A DNA stretch of 64,000 nucleotides from Sipunculus nudus (lineage: Eukaryota > Annelida > Sipuncula > Golfingiida > Sipunculidae), in assembly GCA_026874595.1 (NCBI GenBank), contig CM049313.1, positions 63,864,159 through 63,928,158 of the forward strand. The letters are read 5' to 3'. Every line of letters begins with the position of its first letter. Within the stretch, counting starts at the first letter, position 1. Shown here one piece after another: positions 12,029-22,489 of the stretch. The position numbers and the translations under genes are program-made. The notes under the pieces are model-generated. The model did no database searches. It worked only from the letters and a program-made list of their open reading frames with translations, and was not told the DNA's origin.

Positions 12029-12730
12029 TCATAAACATCTCGATAAGCAATCAGCAAGTACATTGTCTTTCCCTTTAATGTGTATGATATCAAGACTGTA
12101 ATCCTGTAAGAACAAACTCCATCGCAACAATCTTTGATCTTTACATTTCAACTTGTTCATGAACGTGAGGGGATTGTGATCAATGAAGACAACGACAGGC
12201 CTGACTGATGAAGTAACATAAACTCTAAAATGTTGCAACGCCAAAATCAAAGCCAAACATTCTTTTTCAATAGTGGAGTAGTTTTTCTGGTTTGCATTAA
12301 TTTATTAAGAAATAACCAATTGGATAACTATGCCATTATTGCCTTCTTGTAACAACACAGCACCAGCAGCAGTATCACTAGCATCAACAGCTAACTTAAA
12401 AGGTACAGAAAAGTCTGGAGCTGCTAAAACTGGTGAACTTTGCAGAATGGCTTTCAAATTCTTAAATGCATTTTCACACTGAAAATTCCATACAAACCTT
12501 TGTTTCTTCTTTAACAAATTAGTCAAAGGTTCAGCTACAGCAGCAAAATTTTGACAAAACTTCCTGTAGTATCCAACCATACCAAGAAAACGCATTATTT
12601 GCTTTTGGTTGTCTGGTCTAGGAAATGCAGAAATAGCACTTATCTTAGCATCAACAGGTTTTACCTGACCATGCCCTACAATATGACCCAAAAATGTTAC
12701 TTGTGCATGACAAAACTCAGATTTTACCAA
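12029..12730 (-). pseudogene. RT connection and RNase H region of the Gmr1-like element
   Basis: 12730-12305 carries the end of RT and the tether (CHAQVTFLGHIVG, then FLGMVGYYRKFC, then FKLAVDASDTAAGAVLLQE, the start of RNase H with its first catalytic Asp). 12256-12029 carries the rest of RNase H (MALILALQHFRVY, then VFIDHNPLTFMNKLK, then RLLRWSLFLQDY, then IKGKDNVLADCLSR). A frame break lies between them near 12260-12305 and another separates this from the upstream RT at about 12735. The order ends here, next to the 3' LTR, so nothing follows RNase H. Confidence 0.85.
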
Positions 12731-12739
12731 ATTGACGGT

Positions 12740-13620
12740 CAGACGTGCTTAACTGAGTCTTTCGAAGAGGTCGCGAAGAATTTGCAGATGTTTCTCCAAG
12801 GTGTCGCTGTACACGATAAGGTCATCAATATATGCGTCGCAGCCCTGAATGTCCTTGAAAACCATATGGGCGAGGCGCTGGAACGTGGCTGGCGAATTCT
12901 TCATGCCAAACGGCATAACTTTATACTGGTACAGTCCTGGCGGTGTCACAAATGCGGACACTTCTGTCGCTCGTTCTGTCAGCGGAACTTGCCAGAATCC
13001 TTTTAGCAAGTCAAACTTGGAGACATATATGGAGCTACCGACTTCATCAATCCTCGGAATGGGGAACGTGTCAGTCTTGATGACAGAGTTCAGTTTTCGA
13101 TAATCTGTGCACATACGGTAACTTCTATCAGGTTTTGGCACAAGAATACATGGTAAACTCCAGTTACTGTTACTCGAGTTACTGTTCAATAAACTCATTG
13201 TCCAGCAAATACTGAATCTCATCCTGTAGATACTTTTGCTTTTCTGATTCAGTCTACATGGATGTTGCTTGACTGCGCTTGCCTCGCCAACATCGACGTC
13301 ATGGCACAAATGTTCATAATTCCGCAGCAGGTTCTTGAGGTCTTGTTGTTGTTGTGTTGTAAGGTGTGAGAGTTTGGCATCCAGGTTTTTAAGCACGTCT
13401 GAGTTTTTTAATGGTACTGTACCACACTGAATATTTACATCACACTTACAATCAGTATCTACTTTAACTGGGTCAGGGTCAGTGTTTACACAATTTACAG
13501 CAGTAACATTTTGTACAACATCCGATGTGCTATTTCTGTCATAATATGGTTTCAGCATGTTAACATGGCACAGTTGCTTCTTCTTGCGTCTATCTGGTGT
13601 CAACAGTATTTAATTTAAAT
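12740..13620 (-). pseudogene. Reverse transcriptase of the Gmr1-like element, preceded in frame by the integrase tail
   Basis: An open frame of 284 codons (13603-12749) starts with the C-terminal integrase signature TPDRRKKKQLCHVNMLKPYY and then passes into RT: SLPCILVPKPDRSYRMCTDYRKLN, then FDLLKGFWQVPLTERA, then VMPFGMKNSPATFQRL, then AYIDDLIVYS. The YIDD catalytic box is at about 12832-12821. That integrase tail and RT share one frame is the direct evidence for the IN-before-RT order. An insertion of Ser-Asn-rich residues interrupts the fingers near 13180. Confidence 0.88.
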
Positions 13621-14520
13621 CACTGACTTTCTTGTCAACAATGTAAGGACCAAAATACCTAGCTTGCAGAGGTCTGCCAGGGATGGAAAGTAAGGCAAGG
13701 ACCTTTTCACCTGGCTCAAACGTCCTACTCACAGTGTGCTTGTCATACTCTGTTTTCATTTTAATTTGTGCAGATTTTAGATTTGACTTTGCAATCTCTC
13801 ACGCATTGTGTAGTTTAGTGCGAAAATCTGAGACATACTGCAGTAAACTAAGAGCATCAGGATTTTCACACAAGAGTTTTTCTTTGAGCAGTTTCAATGG
13901 TCCTCGAACGGAGTGTCCAAAAACTAGTTGAAAGGGACTGAAACCCAAGGACTCTTGAAAGGATTCTCTGACTGCAAACAACAATAGGTGGACTCCTTCC
14001 TCCCAGTCTTTCTGTGTGTCATAGCAATAAATCCTGGTCATGTTTTTTAATGTCTGGAGAAAACGCTCGAGGGCGCCCTGACTTTCAGGATGGTATGGCG
14101 AAGAGCTGTACTGTTTTATACCTAGCTCAAGCATAACTTGTTGGAATAAGCCAGACATAACATCAGACCCTTGGTCAGACTGGACAGATTTTGGTAATCC
14201 AAACGTTGTAAAAAAAACTTGGTCAGAGCTTTGACAACACTTTTGGCATTAATTTTGCGCAATGGTATTGCCTCATGGAACCTGGTAGATACGCACATAA
14301 TTGTCAGCAAGTATTCATGTCCAGATTTTGTTTTTGGCAGTGGTCCAACACAATCAACAATAATCCTACTGAATGGTTCATCAAAAGCAGGAATAGGCCT
14401 AAGTGGGGCCTTAGGAGGATTCTGAGGCTTGCCTACCATCTGATATGTATTGCATGATTTACACTATTGTACAACATCTTTCCTGAGTTTAGGCCAATAG
14501 AATGTATACTAACTTTCTGA
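13621..14520 (-). pseudogene. Integrase of the Gmr1-like element
   Basis: Read right to left: the second half of the HHCC zinc domain (YWPKLRKDV, then a CxxC with NTYQ), the core domain (IIVDCVGPLPKTKSGHEYLL with the first catalytic Asp), a run of eight T around 14210 where the frame shifts, the second Asp region (SDQGSD in the shifted frame near 14165), SSPYHPESQGALERF with the catalytic Glu, and a GPY/F module (RYFGPYIVDKK near 13650). One stop lies just before the TPDRRKKK segment. The three catalytic residues are still present, but in two frames. Confidence 0.85.
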
Positions 14521-14687
14521 TAAGTTTAATTTATACCAAAATGGCCAGACAAAGGAGCCTCATGTGCCATGCTTAGAACTTCACTGCGAAAGCTTTTGGG
14601 CATTACTATTTGATGTTTGATGGCCCACTCATCATCAGCGCATACATCAGGTGATCGCCGTTTACGCATAAGCACTCTATTTTTGAC

Positions 14688-15270
14688 TTAGAAATAAACT
14701 GGGTTCTGTGACAGCTCATCTTGAGAAACTGCCCTGGGAAACAAACATGAAATATCAGGGTCCTTATGCTGTTCCGCAATAAGTTCTGACCTTGGGAATG
14801 CTGCATCCTGTACGGGCCAGTCATTAGACGAGTCATTTGTGATTCCCAGAGTGTTATTATCTGGACCATTATCCTCATGTGTTTTTTTCTTGGCCATAGA
14901 TCTAGTTACAGCACATGAAGGATACAAACCAGGAATTTCCTGACTTTCCGGATCAGTGTCCTGATCAAGTGACGGCTTTTCTGTCACTATTGGTACAGGC
15001 TGTACTTATCACCTGCAACATAATTGCCTAGTAGCAACTGAATTCCCTTAAAGGGTAAAGTAGTTCTTATGCTTTCAGTAATATTCCCAGAAATAAAATC
15101 TGACTTTAAATGGATACTGTGAAGCGGAACTGAAGTGTGCCTGTCAGAAAACACACCATTAACAAGTGCATGTGCACCAGTAAAGGACCTATTAGAAAAT
15201 GGCAAAGTGTTTGCTAACATGAGTCTAGCCTGAACCAGTGTCCCTCAAAATTCTAATAGGGGTAGAATCT
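14688..15270 (-). pseudogene. Aspartic protease and linker of the Gmr1-like element
   Basis: The active-site triad Asp-Thr-Gly is encoded at 15242-15234 in the context PIRILRDTGSG and is followed at once by a stop and a frame change. The protein goes on at 15220-14987 (ANTLPFSNRSFTGAHALVNG, then LPFKGIQLLLGNYVAGDK, a strand usual in this protease group). The following frame (14987-14688) contains a linker with YPSCAVTRSMAKK, commonly seen between protease and integrase in these elements. Confidence 0.78.
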
Positions 15271-15518
15271 GAAAAATCACTTGAAAGTGATACAAAACCA
15301 TCATGTATGAATGGCTCAAATAACTCCATTTCAGAGTCAAGAGAGGAATCTAATACCTCAACCTCGTCAAACAAAGAACTGACATTGACAGCGTCAGTCA
15401 TAAACTCTGTTTCACAGTCATCTTAGGAATCTACATCCTTACCAAACTCCTCATAAGAGTCAAGAGAGGAATTTTCCTCAGCAGAAACAAACTTTTGTTT
15501 GTCATAAGAGGACCTGGC

Positions 15519-17045
15519 CTAATCTGAAATACTCTCGCAAGAGTCATAAAAGGACTTCGCCTCATTTAGAGAACTTTCCTCGCAGGAGTCTTGAAAGGAC
15601 CTAGCCTTATTTAATTCCTCGCAGGAATCAACTGAGGTTTTTACCCCGCAAGCTACGGATTTTTCTTTGGATGTAGACGGCACTTTGGCCTCCGTAGCAT
15701 CAAACCCTTTATTTGAGTCAACATTGGAGTTGTACCCATAATTTACACGAAAAGAGCCTGGCTCTTGTACTGTGCTATGCATAGATTTTGAAACAAAACC
15801 AGAAGGCTTGCTATTTGGTCTATTCGCAAGTTTCCAGCAGTCAGATATTAGATGACCTTCCTTCTTGCAGTAATTACAGATTTTCTTTGAAAATGACTGG
15901 TCTTTGTTGGATTTAGACACAGTGGACGTAGACTGGGATGAAGCTATGGGCTTTACTGAACTATCAGGACTACTAGTACTGGATGACTGTGCTTTAAACT
16001 TCTTTTGACCATACTGATTTACATTCTTGTTTGTGAATGACTGATTTGATTTGCTAGTAAAGGACATTTTGTGTGTCAATGAATAACCATTAGCTAATTG
16101 AGCAGCAATTTCAAGTGTTTCAGGACTTTTCTCATCGAGAAAAGTTTTAACATCTGCGTTAATGCAGCGCTTAAATTCTAAAAGCAAAATCAACTGGCGC
16201 AAATTGTCATAATCTTTCATTACATTTTTAGAACTACACCAGCGATCAAACAACTGCTCTTTTGTCCTTGCAAATTCGACGTAGGTCTGTTCTTTGCGTT
16301 TTTCACAGTTTCTGAATTTCTGGCGGTAAGCCTCTGGAACTAACTCATAACCTTTAGGAATAACCTTTAGGTCATAGTCAGCAGCAGCTTCTACTGAAAG
16401 CTCTGTATAAATTTCTCTAGCCTTGCCAGTCAATACACTTTGTAACAGCATAGTCCAATTTTCCCTAGGCCATTTTAAATTTTCAGCTACCTTCTCAAAG
16501 TGTAAGAAATATTTATCAACCTCTTTTTCTTGAAAAGGTGGGACAAGTCTAATGTGTTTAGTAACATCAACGCTTTGAGTTGGGGCAGCACTACGTTCTA
16601 CTTTAAGTCTTTCTAACTCCAGTCATTTTAACTCAATTTCTTTTTTCTTTTTCTAGTCTGTCTCTTTCTATTTCTTTTTCTAGTCTTTCTCTTTCTATTT
16701 CTTTTTCTAGTCTTTCTCTTTCTAACCGTTCTTCCCTCTCTTTTTTCTAATTCTTACTATTTTAATGCCAGCTCATGTTCCTTTTCCAACTTTTTCCATT
16801 TTAATTGCATAGCAAGGCTGTCATTTTTTTTATGTTTCAACTTCAGTCTCTTCAATTAAACCTTTGCTAATAAGATCTTGCATGATTTTAGCGATGATAT
16901 CAGGCTTTCTCAAAGCTTTTTTCACACTTAGCCCTAAGTGTTGTCCCAAACGCAACAACTGTTCTTTTGACAACTGTTCAAGTTGATCAGGGTCCGGATC
17001 GTCAACAAATGTCTCAGGTTTAGATCTGCCATGTAAAGATGTCAA
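15519..17045 (-). pseudogene. Gag of the Gmr1-like element
   Basis: Three parts follow in order. At 17045-16830 an N-terminal helical segment is acidic at the start (FVDDPDPDQLEQLSKEQLL). At about 16810-16620 lies a Glu-Lys-Arg-rich coiled coil whose DNA is an imperfect tandem repeat. At about 16600-15519 lie the capsid-like region (RLVPPFQEKEVDKYFLHFE, then LLQSVLTGKAREIYTEL) and a CCHC knuckle CNYCKKEGHLISDC at about 15880-15838, followed by a Ser-Glu-rich tail made of repeated CEESS-like units. Stops in the coiled coil and a frameshift near the first ATG break it. Confidence 0.82.
16630..16740 (-). repeat. Short tandem repeat coding the gag coiled coil
   Basis: A unit of about 36 bp, TTTCTTTTTCTAGTCTTTC-like on the plus strand, occurs about three times. 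On the minus strand it encodes repeated RLEKEIERE, which gives a charged coiled coil in gag. Confidence 0.7.
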
Positions 17046-17169
17046 ATCAAAAACAAAAAAAAAACTTAGATCAATCCTTTTAACATTGTACTGTAAACAA
17101 TATATAATCTTGTAAACAATGTATGATAAAACAATGTGTCCAGGCCTAACAAATTTGAAAACTATCAAG

Positions 17170-17188
17170 CATCCCGACGAGAGCCCCA
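17170..17188 (-). other. Primer-binding site candidate
   Basis: On the minus strand the sequence is TGGGGCTCTCGTCGGGATG, beginning with the TGG that pairs with the CCA end of a tRNA and lying 7 bp inside the 5' LTR end. It resembles, with mismatches, the proline-tRNA primer site of many retroelements. The exact tRNA is not settled. Confidence 0.55.
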
Positions 17189-17195
17189 AATTTTA

Positions 17196-17949
17196 TGTTA
17201 CGGAACCTAATATAGACAGATCACGTATGCGTGATGAACAAAAATTTTGTAATGGAGATAAAAAAATATCAGATTCTGTAACACAAGGCTGCGGGAAATG
17301 TCTAGGGGAATGAATAAAGAAGTCAGTGTTTTTTTGTTAACAAATAACTATAATTTATTCCTAAAACAACCCTAACAATACAATACACTAAATCAATACA
17401 ATTATACAGTAACACAGCGTTAAAGCAACAAGTCAATACAATCACACAGAAAGATAATGCATGGTACAGTACCTCGATACCAACACCGTCACCAAGATAA
17501 GTCCTTTGAATGTAAACTCTCGGAGAATGACAGTCCAGTAGAAAATTCTTGCAACAACACAGAAAGTAAACTGAAGTCCAAATGTATAAAATTTAGGGGA
17601 AAGTTCTCTGAAACTCTGTAATTGCCGCATTCGTCGGACAAGGCCCCGACACACGCTTCTGCGTCCCCTTGTATCTGCTCTGCTGTCTGCTCCTGGTTCT
17701 AAAAAACAGCCCTTTATATACCTTCTCACCCTTAGCCGGGAACATTCCACTTCTCGAACAGTCTATAAGGACGCTACTCAACAGTAAACTTGCGTTTCAG
17801 GAATTCTCTAGAAAGACATCGCTGTGTATCTACACATACCAGGCTCATCACGTGACCCACGACCAAGCGTGAAAGCTCAAAGCTCACATGACAACGAGAG
17901 TTCAACCAGTACGGATTAAACACAAAATGCAACAACAACACGAGTTATA
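17196..17949 (-). repeat. 5' LTR of the Gmr1-like element (outer end truncated)
   Basis: It starts TGTTACGG at 17196 and follows the other LTR until CACGAGTTA at about 17949. Beyond that, the last 47 bp present in the other LTR are replaced by an (AT)n/(GT)n microsatellite. No target-site duplication can therefore be checked. Confidence 0.82.
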
Positions 17950-18179
17950 CATATATATATACGTGTGTGTGTGTATGTGTATGAAGTAAATAACGAGTTC
18001 CAGGTGTATTATACTCCGTTCAACGAACCATGGTAACATGATTTTTTCCATTTATTTTGTAACAAACTAAATTTCCGGCTTCATCGTTGCATGATCCAAC
18101 AGAGGTGAGAGAGCGCCTAATTTATTTCCCAAAATTCAGTTGATGAACATTTACAAACACACTTTAACGAAAATAAAGA

Positions 18180-18670
18180 GTGTGGGTACTGAATTGACAA
18201 AACTAGAATTCCTGATTGTTGAAGTTGTTAAACAGAAGCCATCTGGCAAGTCACCTGGTCCAGAAGTCATTTCTCTGCCTTCTCAAGGATATAATTAATC
18301 AAAATTTAAAATGTATTATTCCCTGTTCAATATGATACTCAATTCAAGTTTTTGCCCAGAAGAATGGAGTAAAGCTATAATCTATCATTTGTATAAAAAT
18401 GAACAAATTAATGATCCTGGAAATTATAGAGGTATCTCTTCACTAAATGTGACGGGGAAAAAAAATTCTATGATTTTGAATGGTCTATTAGAGTATATAA
18501 ATGAACATGAAATATTATCAAAAGCACAGGCAGGATATCGCAAAGGGAATTGTACTATAGACAATGAGTTTGATTCACAGGATTTAATATATAAATAATA
18601 AATAAACACAGAGATAGGTTAATATGACCGTATATTTGTCGATTTTTCAAAAGCATTTGACTATAAGGAC
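18180..18670 (+). pseudogene. LINE reverse transcriptase fragment
   Basis: A non-LTR RT can be followed in pieces. ELTKLEFLIVEVV...SGKSPGP starts at about 18191. The frame at 18311-18598 has WSKAIIYHLYKN, then NDPGNYRGISSLN, then EILSKAQAGYRKG. After stops near 18597, FVDFSKAFDY appears near 18635-18665. These are motifs 0 to A of LINE reverse transcriptases of the CR1/Jockey style. The endonuclease and the YxDD box are missing, so only a short, broken part is left. Confidence 0.8.
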
Positions 18671-19209
18671 ATTTATGCCATCTCTGAGGCTACACAATAA
18701 TGAGAGACGTGATATCTACGTACTTTAACGGGCTGTTTTACATTCGATCCCCTTTCATTATTTCAGAAGTTCAAAATTGATCACGTGTGCCTATTTGCGA
18801 TACATACTGTATCTCTACTATAACGTTCAGGGTTTTGACCGTAATAATACACCTTTCATTTAAAAAATTAATCAATAACGCAATCTATAATTTTCTGCAG
18901 TTTTATTTAAGTAACATTTAATTAATTTATAATTCATGTTTTTTATATTTATTTTTTGTCAAATGTAACTTAATTCTTGAGGGATTCAGCGTTATATATA
19001 GTTTAAACATTTGTATCCATCTTATTTGCTTTCGAGCAGTACAAACAATGGATCCAAAGTCTAAACAATTGTTATAAGAATTGTATCATTTAAGTTAATG
19101 TATTTAATGGCAAATAGAACACTATTTCAGCATTTCAGCAAATATTTAGAAAACTTATTAAATATCGGGGATATTAATTACACTCTTCCTGTTTACCGTT
19201 TTCATAAGT

Positions 19210-19315
19210 CAGCTTTCACTATAGCCCACGCACTCGGTAGTTTGTTTAGTGGTATTTAAGAATAATTCTCATATTATCAAAATGAGAATTTCACTTTCCC
19301 GGTACCAGTTTCAGT
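19210..19315 (+). promoter_or_regulatory. Diverged copy of the Ig receptor upstream region
   Basis: About 105 bp here align without large gaps to 22237-22341, just upstream of the receptor start (both have CAGCTTTCA, then CACTCG, then GTTT...TTAAG, then ACTTTCC...ACAGTTTC-like blocks). I estimate about 70% identity by eye. No leader exon follows here. It is probably the remnant of a duplicated receptor gene; a shared repeat is the alternative. Confidence 0.5.
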
Positions 19316-20339
19316 ACAATTCAATACGTGCCCTACAGATCACGGGTTGTATCAGGCTCGTCTCTCAAGAAAGATTACTAGGTAATGTAAAGAATGCTCC
19401 TTCTTAAACCCAGGTACTTAGAAATAAACACGATAACTACCTCATCAGTCAGTTCTTGGGGTTTTATGGGTTTTTTTTAGATTTTTCGTTCGGGCCTACA
19501 TTTTTTTCTTACGGGCTGTAACTAGGTGGTAAGGCGGCTATGCACGTTTTTTCATTTAACGTGGTCAGAGTCATCACAATCACATTTCCGGGCCCCTTGA
19601 TGTGTAATATGTACCACTGCTGGACATACCACCGAAGAATACCCCTCGAGAAGGGGCTCTCGTTTGTGACATACGGTCGTGGGACACAGTCTTCTAAGAG
19701 GGCTTTCTTTCAGGTGGGAGCCTGGTGTGAGATATCGCACCAATCGAACTCTTGATGTCCTAGCTTTGACGTCTGTGTGATACCAATAGAAGCCGGTTAT
19801 CCCAGTCATGTACACAAGAATGGATGTTTATTCAAGGTTTTGAATTCGGAAATATAACCATCCAGGACGAAGGGGAATAGTCACAGAACAAAAAGTAGGT
19901 GAGATAAGATACTTGGGGGTTCTCATCAAGGTAAGGTCGGAAGATGAAGCGAATATCTGTCGCCTTTGTTACATTAAAGGATTATGCATTCATGAGCAAC
20001 GCGTTGTAAAAAATTACAGTAGTAATCAATGATGGTAATGAGGTGCTTTACCTTCTGCGAATACACACACACATATATATATATATATCTCAAGATGACC
20101 AGTACATTGTATATTTATATATTTTTTTATGTTGGTATAGTTTACCAGTGAGAGAGAGAGAGAGATATAACCTGAATTGAACTAATACACGTTATATAAG
20201 CAGTTGCTATAATAAAGTCCTCCCGAGTATCCACGGTATATCCGGTTATTTCATTCTATTCCCAGATCACATGAGTAATACAGAGACTATTGATAGAAAT
20301 CGGTTGTGAAATCATATTCAATGATTGGAAGATAAACAG

Positions 20340-21140
20340 TGACCCATGGGTCATGACGCTCAGCTGACTTAAACAGTGTCATGTTGAAAATTTAGTGAAC
20401 AGAAATGTAACTTGCAATATAGGTCACAGTGACCTGTGTGTTGGTGTACAACTAGACGTATAAAGGACCTACTTTGATATCAAGGAAAAAGTGTCTAGGT
20501 TAAAAAAGGTTACGATTTGTGCCTTGTTAACAACTAGCGAGCCATAATTTCTGAGTACAAATAAAAATACAATAAAGAAATGCGTAAAAAAATTAAGAAA
20601 ATGTAGATGGCGACACCAGTTATCCAAAGCTGAAAGGGCTATCCTTGATGAATAAGCCTGACAAATTTCAGAAAGATCCATGCAATCGTTACTGAGATAT
20701 TTGATCAAAAGTATGAATTTCATACATCAACTGCTGAAAATGTTAATTTTTTTTTTATTTTTGTCTGCAATAGTTCTGAAAAACTGGCTGGAACAATTAA
20801 CTTTATTTTGTGCATGGTAACAATGTTATATGTACAGTTTGCGCAATATGTTTTAGTTTTAGAGTTGAGTGCAAATTATTTTTTGCAGCCTAAAACACTA
20901 CACATTTTTATTTTCAAGTGCTAAAACACTTGTTACTCGCAAAATATAGGTCAAAGTGACTTATTTTTTGGTATGCAAGGAGATTTACCTAGGACCTACT
21001 TTGATGTCTAGATGGAGGTTTCTAGGCCAAACGGTTACGATTTGTACCTTGTTAAAGGACGTACGGACGGCCTGGAAGAAGGCCGGAAGGACGACAGACA
21101 AAGGGGGATCACTTAGGTTTTGTGACAGGTCAAGGGGAAA
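20340..21140 (+). repeat. Degenerate copies of the TGACCCATGGGTCA/GGTGGCGCC repeat family
   Basis: The palindrome TGACCCATGGGTCA followed by TGACGCTCAGCTGACTT starts at 20340, as at 47953 and 55361. Further in, a GGCGACACCAG block near 20609 and a (GACGGAC)-like tail near 21058-21100 fit the same family. The copy is broken and shortened. Confidence 0.6.
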
Positions 21141-22236
21141 CATTCCAAAAGCAAAGTATCTTTGTACAAAATGACACGCACAGATAATGGAAGGTTTTCA
21201 GACGTCATGCTCGTGAATGCAAGTGCATTTAGAAGGGTACTTATTGGCATAAACGACTCATAAAAAAACCTGTGTCTAATTCAGGCGAGCTGTGAAAATA
21301 TGTATGCTAAATTAATTCGGGAAGCTAAAAATGTTGGAAGAATTTTGTACATTAGGGAATAGTAAGGTAAACTGTTTAAAAGTAGGAATATAATTACTTT
21401 TTCTAATATACACTCAGATATGAATGGAGAAGTGTGATCCTCGTACCTGTTTATAATCATTTTATCCATTTATGTGAGAAGACATTAATGTAATTTCCTC
21501 AGTTGTCAAATACAGTGCCGAAGTCATGGATGAAATTAAGGAGGCAAACATCAGTCAACGAGCTGTTTCCCGCTCTGAGCACGAAAGGCTTACCACTTAT
21601 AAGGCAAGATGATTGAAATATTTGCTGATAAATATTTATGAAGTGAACACACAATACACGTTATTAATATAATTCCCTGTATGTCGTATATACTAAAGCA
21701 CTATACAGATTAGATCTATCTCTTGCATTGTCATATAAAAGATGCAATCTACATGTACGCAAAAATTTTATGATTTCAAGCTTATTTTCTTCTTATTTTG
21801 TTTACTTTATACATTCTTTCAAGCAACACTCATATAATTTTTCTAATGCTGATTGTATTTATAACAAGATATCCTGGGGCCTTGTATAGCTTTAACATTC
21901 AGGAACACTATAAATAGTACTCTTTCCATGATAATGATTAATTGCTTAGTCCAGTCACTCCAAATGTCAGACTGATGTTTCTTCTCATAATTTGAACATC
22001 TGTGCAACTCTTTTGATAGGGGTCATTATGAGTCATTCTTGAGTCGTTATCATAAATTGGCTACAGCCTAGGTTTTTAAAGAACGATAATTGTATACCCT
22101 AAAATTGCATTTGTACCAGAATTATAATCATAATTTATTAAGTGTTAAGGATATTGAGAATACTGGCCCACCCACGCCAAATCATTATACAATAGTAAAA
22201 GAAAACTGTGCGTTTGCCTTATGAATACAGGAATGA

Positions 22237-22437
22237 CAGCTTTCAGTATCGTCCACACACTCGACAGTTGGTTCAGCTGTGTTTAAGGATGATTATTGCA
22301 TCATCGCAATAGAAAATTACTTTCCGGGTAACAGTTTCGTTTTTGTGAAATACCAAGTACTCTGCGATTATCGTGCTCTTATATGATGAAGATATGCGAG
22401 TGCTTTAAAAAGCAGGCTGATCTCTAATGAATCAAGG
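22237..22437 (+). promoter_or_regulatory. Putative promoter/5' UTR of the Ig receptor
   Basis: The 200 bp upstream of the leader ATG include the block shared with 19210-19315. Conservation of an upstream non-coding block between two places suggests, but does not prove, a regulatory role. No transcription start could be placed. Confidence 0.35.
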
Positions 22438-22489
22438 ATGCCCCGGTTCTTGTCAGATACCTTCCTGATCGTCATCTACTTTGTCACAG
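22438..22489 (+). CDS. Ig receptor exon 1 (signal peptide)
   Basis: It encodes MPRFLSDTFLIVIYFVT, a short signal peptide with a hydrophobic core, and ends in phase 1 before GTAATT. The ATG is the only one in frame here; a short upstream stop-rich leader precedes it. Confidence 0.75.

Larger units (their letters stand above)
11130..17949 (-). mobile_element. LTR retrotransposon, Gmr1-like order (gag-PR-IN-RT-RH)
   Basis: Two long terminal repeats (11130-11896 and 17196-17949) flank a 5.3-kb inner region coding on the minus strand. Read in its own direction the domains are gag with a CCHC knuckle, aspartic protease, integrase (HHCC, DDE core, GPY/F module), reverse transcriptase and RNase H. 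Ty3/Gypsy elements normally have integrase last. Integrase before RT is known from the Gmr1 group, so I assign it there. A purine tract (CTCCCCCTCCT on the plus strand, 11897-11907) adjoins the 3' LTR and a tRNA-like primer site (17170-17188) adjoins the 5' LTR. Frameshifts and stops break most domains, so it is not autonomous. It inserted beside or into a Merlin transposase relic. Confidence 0.85.
18671..22236. other. Non-coding stretch upstream of the Ig receptor
   Basis: No gene recognised. It includes a copy of the receptor upstream region at 19210-19315, small microsatellites near 20065-20090 and 20150-20167, and two parts of the GTGACC/GGTGGCGCC-type repeat at about 20340-20730 and 20940-21140. 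Confidence 0.5.
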
